Made by a program: the position numbers and the translations under genes. The notes under the pieces are model-generated. The model did no database searches. It was not told the DNA's origin and saw nothing but the letters and a program-made list of their open reading frames with translations. A DNA stretch of 64,000 nucleotides, taken from NCBI GenBank assembly GCA_029262675.1, contig JAJCYW010000001.1, forward strand, positions 1-64,000. Direction: 5' to 3'. How positions within the stretch are numbered: the first letter of the stretch is position 1; each line of letters opens with the position of its first letter. The DNA comes from Chloroflexota bacterium (GTDB lineage: Bacteria; Chloroflexota; Dehalococcoidia; DSTF01; RBG-16-68-14). Below, one piece after another: positions 59,783-64,000 of the stretch.

Positions 59783-60487
59783 ATGCCACCCATGGACAAA
59801 CTAAAGGCCGTCATCTACGACGCGGGCCACACACTGCTCGAGCCGCGGCTGAAGGCGCCCGACATCTGGGATTTCCTGGGCACCCGCCTCGGCATCGCCT
59901 TCGACCGCACGCGCGCCATGCCCAACGTCGGCGTCTACTTCTATCGCAACGTGATGGGCAGCTACGACTCGGACGCCCGCGCCCGCGGCTTCTGGAACTC
60001 GTACTACATCAAGGCGATGACCGAGGCCGGTGTCGACGAGGCGGGAGAGCGGCTGAAAGACGCCGTGAACGCCCTCTACGACTGGTACCAGCAGCCCGCG
60101 CAGTGGCGGATGTTCCCGGAAGTGCCGGAGATGCTGCGCGCCGTGCGGGAGCGCGGCCTGCGCCAGGGTATTATCTCTGACTGGGGCACCGACCTTATCC
60201 CCCTGCTCCACGCTCACGACATCAGCGATCATTTGGAATTTGTTGTGGCTTCGGCGACCGTGGGAACGGCGAAGCCGCATCCCGACATCTTCCACAATGC
60301 CCTGGCGCGCGCAGGCCTCCAGCCGGATGAGGCGATCTACATCGGCGACTCCTACATCTCCGACGTACTTGGCGCGCGCGCCGTCGGCATCCGCGCCGTG
60401 CTGATCGACCGCGAGCGGCGCGCGCCTGAGGTCGATTGCCCCGTCGTAACGTCGCTGCTCGACGTGCTGCAACTGCTCGAGCCGTAG
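59783..60487 (+). CDS. HAD-family hydrolase
   Basis: A 234-residue haloacid-dehalogenase-fold phosphatase with a helical cap. Motif I is IYDAGHTLL (nucleophile Asp, the usual second Asp replaced by Gly), motif II GIISDWG, motif III in GTAKPHPDIF and motif IV in YIGDSYISDVLGA. The missing second Asp is unusual for phosphatases and may signal another substrate class. ATG 59783 or 59792 may be the start. Followed one base later by a histidine phosphatase gene. Confidence 0.82.
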   Translation: MPPMDKLKAVIYDAGHTLLEPRLKAPDIWDFLGTRLGIAFDRTRAMPNVGVYFYRNVMGSYDSDARARGFWNSYYIKAMTEAGVDEAGERLKDAVNALYDWYQQPAQWRMFPEVPEMLRAVRERGLRQGIISDWGTDLIPLLHAHDISDHLEFVVASATVGTAKPHPDIFHNALARAGLQPDEAIYIGDSYISDVLGARAVGIRAVLIDRERRAPEVDCPVVTSLLDVLQLLEP

Positions 60488-60488
60488 C

Positions 60489-61049
60489 GTGCGGCTCTAC
60501 CTGGTCCGTCACGCCGCAGTCGCCGTGGACCCGGCGCGCCCTGGCCCCGAATGGCACCTCTCCGCCGACGGCCGGGCCGCCGCCGACGCATTGGCGACGC
60601 AACACCCCTGGGCGGACGTCGGCGTGGCTTACTCTAGCAACGAACCGAAAGCCATCGCGACGGCCCAGCGAATCGTCGCGCCGCACGGCCTGCCGCTGCG
60701 CATCGACCGCGAGCTGCGGGAGGTGGAGGGCCGGCGCTGGGTAGAAGGCGGCGCGGCCCGGTACGAAGAGTTCGTGCGCGGCTACCTGGCCGGCGACGAA
60801 CCGGACGGCTGGGAGGAACTCGGCACCGTCCGCGAGCGCGTCACGGCTGCTGTCGACGCTGCGCTGGCACGCCACGCCGGCGACGATGTCGCCGTCGTCT
60901 CGCACGGACTGGCGCTTACGGCGTACGTCAGCGGCTTGCTCGGCCTAAACGCTGCCGCCGCGTTCGAGATGTGGTCCGCAATCCGTTTCCCCGACGTTGC
61001 GATCGTGGACCCGGCCACGCAGACGCTGGAGCGACCGTTCGGGGGTTAG
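60489..61049 (+). CDS. Histidine phosphatase family protein
   Basis: A 186-residue phosphoglycerate-mutase-like phosphatase. The catalytic RHG appears as RHA (LVRHAAVAV, His8), with the proton donor Glu in LREVEGRRW and the second histidine in VVSHGLALTAYV. RHA in place of RHG occurs in several phosphatases of the family. GTG start one base after the HAD stop. Probably shares the HAD transcript; substrate unknown. Confidence 0.82.
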   Translation: MRLYLVRHAAVAVDPARPGPEWHLSADGRAAADALATQHPWADVGVAYSSNEPKAIATAQRIVAPHGLPLRIDRELREVEGRRWVEGGAARYEEFVRGYLAGDEPDGWEELGTVRERVTAAVDAALARHAGDDVAVVSHGLALTAYVSGLLGLNAAAAFEMWSAIRFPDVAIVDPATQTLERPFGG

Positions 61050-61056
61050 CGTTCAG

Positions 61057-61671
61057 CTACTGCTCCATCAACTCTTCGACGATCTCGATGCGGAACGCGA
61101 AGCCCATGCGGCCTCCAGGCCACTCAGCGTTGATCCGCAGCACCCACTCACCGGGCGCTAATGCACCCAGATCCAGCTCCTGTTCCGCCGCTGCCTGCAT
61201 ATCGAGCGCAACCGTAGGGTTCGCGGAGAGATCGTCGATGGAAATATGAATTCCGGTGGCGGTCTGCGTTATCTTGTCGACCGGCAGCGGCCTAGCGATC
61301 CCGACTGCGGATATCGGGGGTTCCGTAAACGCCAGCACTGGTCGAGCACCAGCCGGGAGCATCAATACAGATGTTGGCAACGGAATGGTCTCGAAGGGAT
61401 GAGCGATGACAACACAGCCGACTGCGTTCCAATTAGTCGAGATGCGCCGGCCGTCATCCTGCTGGCCGTCATATCGTAGCGATAAAGCGGGCCAGTTTTG
61501 AGCGCATAGTTCAATGCCTGATGGCTTCCCGCTCGTCGGCGTCGCCTCCGGAGTCAGCGCCGGCGTAGTCGATGCGGGCGTATCGCCGCCGTCTCCGCAC
61601 GCCAACAGCGCGAGTGCGAAAACGATGCCGAGTACCGGGCCAAGTACCGGAATAATTGCATGTCGCCACAT
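61057..61671 (-). CDS. Putative lipoprotein of unknown function
   Basis: A 204-residue exported protein with a lipobox LLACG and a Thr/Pro-rich linker (STTPALTPEATPTSG). The globular part (about 50-204) has two cysteines (IELCAQ and VGCVV) and ends LRINAEWPGGRMGFAFRIEI, suggesting a beta-sandwich. No family recognised. Convergent with the histidine phosphatase gene; the stops are seven bases apart. Confidence 0.65.
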   Translation of the reverse strand: MWRHAIIPVLGPVLGIVFALALLACGDGGDTPASTTPALTPEATPTSGKPSGIELCAQNWPALSLRYDGQQDDGRRISTNWNAVGCVVIAHPFETIPLPTSVLMLPAGARPVLAFTEPPISAVGIARPLPVDKITQTATGIHISIDDLSANPTVALDMQAAAEQELDLGALAPGEWVLRINAEWPGGRMGFAFRIEIVEELMEQ

Positions 61672-61719
61672 GATTTCGTCTCCTACTAATGCGGTTGCCT
61701 AACCCAACTCCAGAAGCCT

Positions 61720-62055
61720 TTAGCCGAGACTAAGCGGCTTGTGGAAACAGGTGCGTTCGCCAGTGTGGCAGGCGGGGCCAACGGGGTGCACGCGCACGAC
61801 AAGCGCATCGACGTCGCAGTCGGCGGCCAGGCTCTCGACGTGGAGGACGTTGCCGGACGTGTCGCCCTTGCGCATCAGCTTCCCTTCCGCACGACTGAAG
61901 CGCCAGACCTGCTTCGTTTCCTGTGTCTTCTCGACGGCCTGCTGGTCCATGTAGAAGAGCGTCAGCACTTCGCCGCTATCGGCGTCCTGGATGATGGCGG
62001 GGATCAGGCCGCCGCCCTTCGAGAAGTCGAGGTCTACAGTTCCGTTGTCTGCCAT
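61720..62055 (-). CDS. hisI: Phosphoribosyl-AMP cyclohydrolase
   Basis: HisI opens the purine ring of PR-AMP in histidine synthesis. This 111-residue single-domain form (no HisE) has WRFSRAEGKLMRKGDTSGN, the metal-binding CDVDALVVRVH, and the terminal GPACHTGERTCF with two zinc cysteines. It follows a thioesterase gene (six bases apart) that itself follows hisF, in one operon on the minus strand. Confidence 0.95.
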   Translation of the reverse strand: MADNGTVDLDFSKGGGLIPAIIQDADSGEVLTLFYMDQQAVEKTQETKQVWRFSRAEGKLMRKGDTSGNVLHVESLAADCDVDALVVRVHPVGPACHTGERTCFHKPLSLG

Positions 62056-62060
62056 GCCAA

Positions 62061-62495
62061 CTACCCTTCCTTGCTACGCGTGCCGCCGGGACGCGATACG
62101 ATACGCCATGTAGATGTGCCTGTGGCGACGAGTGTCCCATCTTCCGTGCTGAGCGTCCCCTCGGTGAAGGAGATCGAACGCCCGGCATGTACCACCCGCC
62201 CCTTGCCGATAAGCTTGCCCGCTTTCGCCGGCTGGATATAGCTGACCTTGATTTCGAGCGTCAGCGGGGTCTTGGTCTCTTCGACCATCGACCTCGCCGC
62301 CTCGCCCATCGCAAAGTCGAGCATCACTGCCAGAAAGCCGCCCTGAACGACGCCTCCAGGGTTGTAGAACTCCTCCCGCGCCTGGAACTCGACACGGCTG
62401 TGGCCGGGCTCTGCCTCGAACTGCTGCATCCCGAGCAACCTGCCCGCCGGAGCGTCCGCCGCCGGGGAGGCCACCGTGTTTCCAGTTTCACTCAT
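62061..62495 (-). CDS. PaaI-type hotdog thioesterase
   Basis: A 144-residue hotdog-fold acyl-CoA thioesterase of the PaaI family, with the catalytic region [20 protein letters not shown] near residue 45 (Asp in the central helix) and [15 protein letters not shown]. It sits between hisF and hisI: its start overlaps the hisF stop by four bases, and hisI follows after six. It has no known place in histidine synthesis, so it is probably a passenger or has an unknown linked role. Confidence 0.85.
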   Translation of the reverse strand: MSETGNTVASPAADAPAGRLLGMQQFEAEPGHSRVEFQAREEFYNPGGVVQGGFLAVMLDFAMGEAARSMVEETKTPLTLEIKVSYIQPAKAGKLIGKGRVVHAGRSISFTEGTLSTEDGTLVATGTSTWRIVSRPGGTRSKEG

Positions 62496-63271
62496 GTCAC
62501 TCGCCCGTCATAGTCCATCCGCATGGGGAGGCCGACCGCGGCCAGCTCCTGTTTCGTCGCGCGGATGCTGTAGGTGCCGAAGTGGAAGATGCTGGCCGCC
62601 AGCGCGGCGTCAGCCTTGCCCTCCGTGAGAGCGGCGACCATGTGGGCGGGCTCGCCGCAGCCGCCCGACGCGATCACGGGCACCGCCACCGCCTCCGAGA
62701 CGGCGCGCGTGAGCGGCAGGTCGTAGCCGGTCAAGTGGCCGTCGGTGTCCATCGACGTCAGCAGCAACTCGCCCGCGCCGAGTTCAACGATGCGCTGCGC
62801 CCACTCGACGGCGTCGAGACCCGTGGGCCGGCGACCGCCGTGCGTGTAGACCTCCCAGCCATCGTTGCCCTTTGCCTTGGCATCAATAGCGACGACGATG
62901 TTCTGGCTGCCGAAGCGCTGCGCGCAGGCGGAAACGACTTCTGGCTCAGCGACCGCCGTGCTATTCAGCGAGACCTTGTCCGCGCCCAACTCCAGCAGCA
63001 GCCGGACGTCCTCCGGGCTGCGCACGCCGCCGCCGACGGTGAACGGAATGAAGACCTGGTCCGCCACGTGCGCGACCATGTCGTAGACCGTCTTGCGATC
63101 GTCGGACGATGCCGTGATGTCGAGGAAGACCAGCTCGTCGGCGCCCTGCTCTTCGTAGATGCTGGCAAGCTCCACGGGGTCGCCGGCGTCGCGCAACTCG
63201 ACGAACGAGATACCCTTCACCACGCGGCCGCCCTCGACGTCGAAGCAGGGGATCACACGTTTCGTCAGCAT
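62492..63271 (-). CDS. hisF: Imidazole glycerol phosphate synthase, cyclase subunit
   Basis: HisF, 259 residues, a TIM barrel that closes the imidazole ring using ammonia from His[20 protein letters not shown] with the catalytic Asp, [32 protein letters not shown], and [18 protein letters not shown] with the second catalytic Asp. The N-terminal phosphate loop is normal. It starts 12 bases after hisA. Confidence 0.97.
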   Translation of the reverse strand: MLTKRVIPCFDVEGGRVVKGISFVELRDAGDPVELASIYEEQGADELVFLDITASSDDRKTVYDMVAHVADQVFIPFTVGGGVRSPEDVRLLLELGADKVSLNSTAVAEPEVVSACAQRFGSQNIVVAIDAKAKGNDGWEVYTHGGRRPTGLDAVEWAQRIVELGAGELLLTSMDTDGHLTGYDLPLTRAVSEAVAVPVIASGGCGEPAHMVAALTEGKADAALAASIFHFGTYSIRATKQELAAVGLPMRMDYDGRVT

Positions 63272-63283
63272 CGTATCAGCATC

Positions 63284-64000
63284 CTAGCGCAGCGCGGCCA
63301 ACGCGTCGGGCAGCGACAGGCGGCCGTCGTAGAGCGCCATTCCGACGATGGCTGCCTCGGCGCCGAGCTCCGCCAGCCGCACCAGGTGCGCCGCCTCCGC
63401 AACGCCGCCCGCGGCGATCACGGGGGCGTCCGTGGCGGCCACCATCTCCGCGATCGCGTCGTAGTTCGGCGACGTGAGCGCGCCGTCGCGAGCGATGTCG
63501 GTATAGACGAAGCGCCGCACGCCGAGTTCGGAGAGCTCCTGCAGGAGATCGGTGGCGCGCTGACTCGTGCTCTGCCGCCAGCCCTCGATGGCAACGAGGC
63601 CGTCGCGGGCGTCGATCGACACGACGATGCGCTCGCCGTGGCGGCGACAGGCCTCGGCGGCGAGCTCCGGATCGCGCGCGGCGGCGGTGCCGAGCACGAC
63701 GCGGTCGGCGCCGGAGGCGAGCCAGGCATCGATTGCCTCCAGGTCACGTACGCCGCCTGCCACCTGTACCGGGAGATCGGCGGCGGCCCCGCCTACTGCC
63801 TCAATAATGTCGCGGACAATGGAATCGTTCACCGGCCGCCCTTCGCGCGCGCCGTCGAGGTCGACGACGTGCAGCCGCGTGGCGCCGAGCTTCGCCCAGC
63901 GTGTGGCCATCGCGACCGGTTCGTCGGAGAAGACGGTCTCGCGGCCGTAGTCGCCCTGCGTCAGGCGGACGCAGCGGCCGCCGCGCAGGTCAACTACGGG
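63284..64000 (-). CDS. hisA: Phosphoribosylformimino-AICAR isomerase (N-terminus outside window)
   Basis: HisA isomerises ProFAR in histidine synthesis. The visible part is about 238 codons and runs off the right edge; the first in-window residues read VVDLRGGRCVRLTQGDYGRE, so only a few residues are missing. LHVVDLDGAREG, QVAGGVRD, GTAA, SIDARDG and YTDIARDGALTSPN are typical, with catalytic Asp in VVDL and TDIARDG. It lies upstream of hisF. Confidence 0.95.
   Translation of the reverse strand, partial: PVVDLRGGRCVRLTQGDYGRETVFSDEPVAMATRWAKLGATRLHVVDLDGAREGRPVNDSIVRDIIEAVGGAAADLPVQVAGGVRDLEAIDAWLASGADRVVLGTAAARDPELAAEACRRHGERIVVSIDARDGLVAIEGWRQSTSQRATDLLQELSELGVRRFVYTDIARDGALTSPNYDAIAEMVAATDAPVIAAGGVAEAAHLVRLAELGAEAAIVGMALYDGRLSLPDALAALR

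Overview
The window is high-GC (roughly 64% by eye), densely coded bacterial chromosome with no gap above 300 bases lacking a gene, and no rRNA, tRNA, CRISPR array, insertion sequence or phage genes that I can see. The best guess for the host is a Chloroflexota bacterium, perhaps Dehalococcoidia-like: a UPF0182 protein, a short EF-Ts, dockerin-type secreted proteins, a threonine synthase/NIL/MoaD cluster, a selenocysteine-type SelD and the non-mevalonate isoprenoid genes fit together there. This is inference from gene content, not a marker-gene placement.

Layout. 1-3.2 kb: end of a dockerin protein, an HD hydrolase, a membrane protein, a DinB protein and dihydropteroate synthase. 3.2-8.5 kb: a UPF0182 membrane protein and two paralogous ferritin-like proteins, one with all six diiron ligands and one that has lost the four carboxylates. 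8.7-11.8 kb: an argC-argJ-argB operon behind a near-consensus promoter. 11.9-18.3 kb: endonuclease III, DUF302, Ada, a GGQ release-factor-like protein, and a two-component pair next to a secreted His-containing protein. 18.4-22.1 kb: selD with an in-frame UGA (Sec17) and a candidate SECIS hairpin, a methyltransferase, two GNATs (one with no normal start codon) and a cohesin/dockerin-like protein. 22.1-28.8 kb: lemA-htpX, a P450, then threonine synthase, a NIL protein and a MoaD/ThiS-like carrier ending in GGC behind a structured leader, a methyltransferase and a lipoprotein.

28.8-48.8 kb holds the conserved minus-strand housekeeping series rpsB-tsf-pyrH-frr-uppS-cdsA-dxr-rseP-ispG-proS, interrupted in two places. 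Between rseP and ispG are two lower-GC genes of unknown function. Between ispG and proS is about 7.5 kb of accessory genes: twin DinB proteins, an inhibitory-type serpin lipoprotein, a TIM-barrel isomerase, a membrane-anchored protein with caspase-like features, an internally duplicated lipoprotein and two SDRs. Directly after proS lies a low-GC gene with a TIR-like/deoxyribosyltransferase-like domain.

49-64 kb: a sugar-type ABC importer lacking a binding protein, an L,D-transpeptidase, a hybrid histidine kinase, a sulfotransferase, an O-antigen-ligase/TPR protein, HAD and histidine phosphatases, a lipoprotein, and the end of a his operon (hisA-hisF-thioesterase-hisI) running off the right edge. 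Short GCCACAGC palindromes recur in three intergenic regions.
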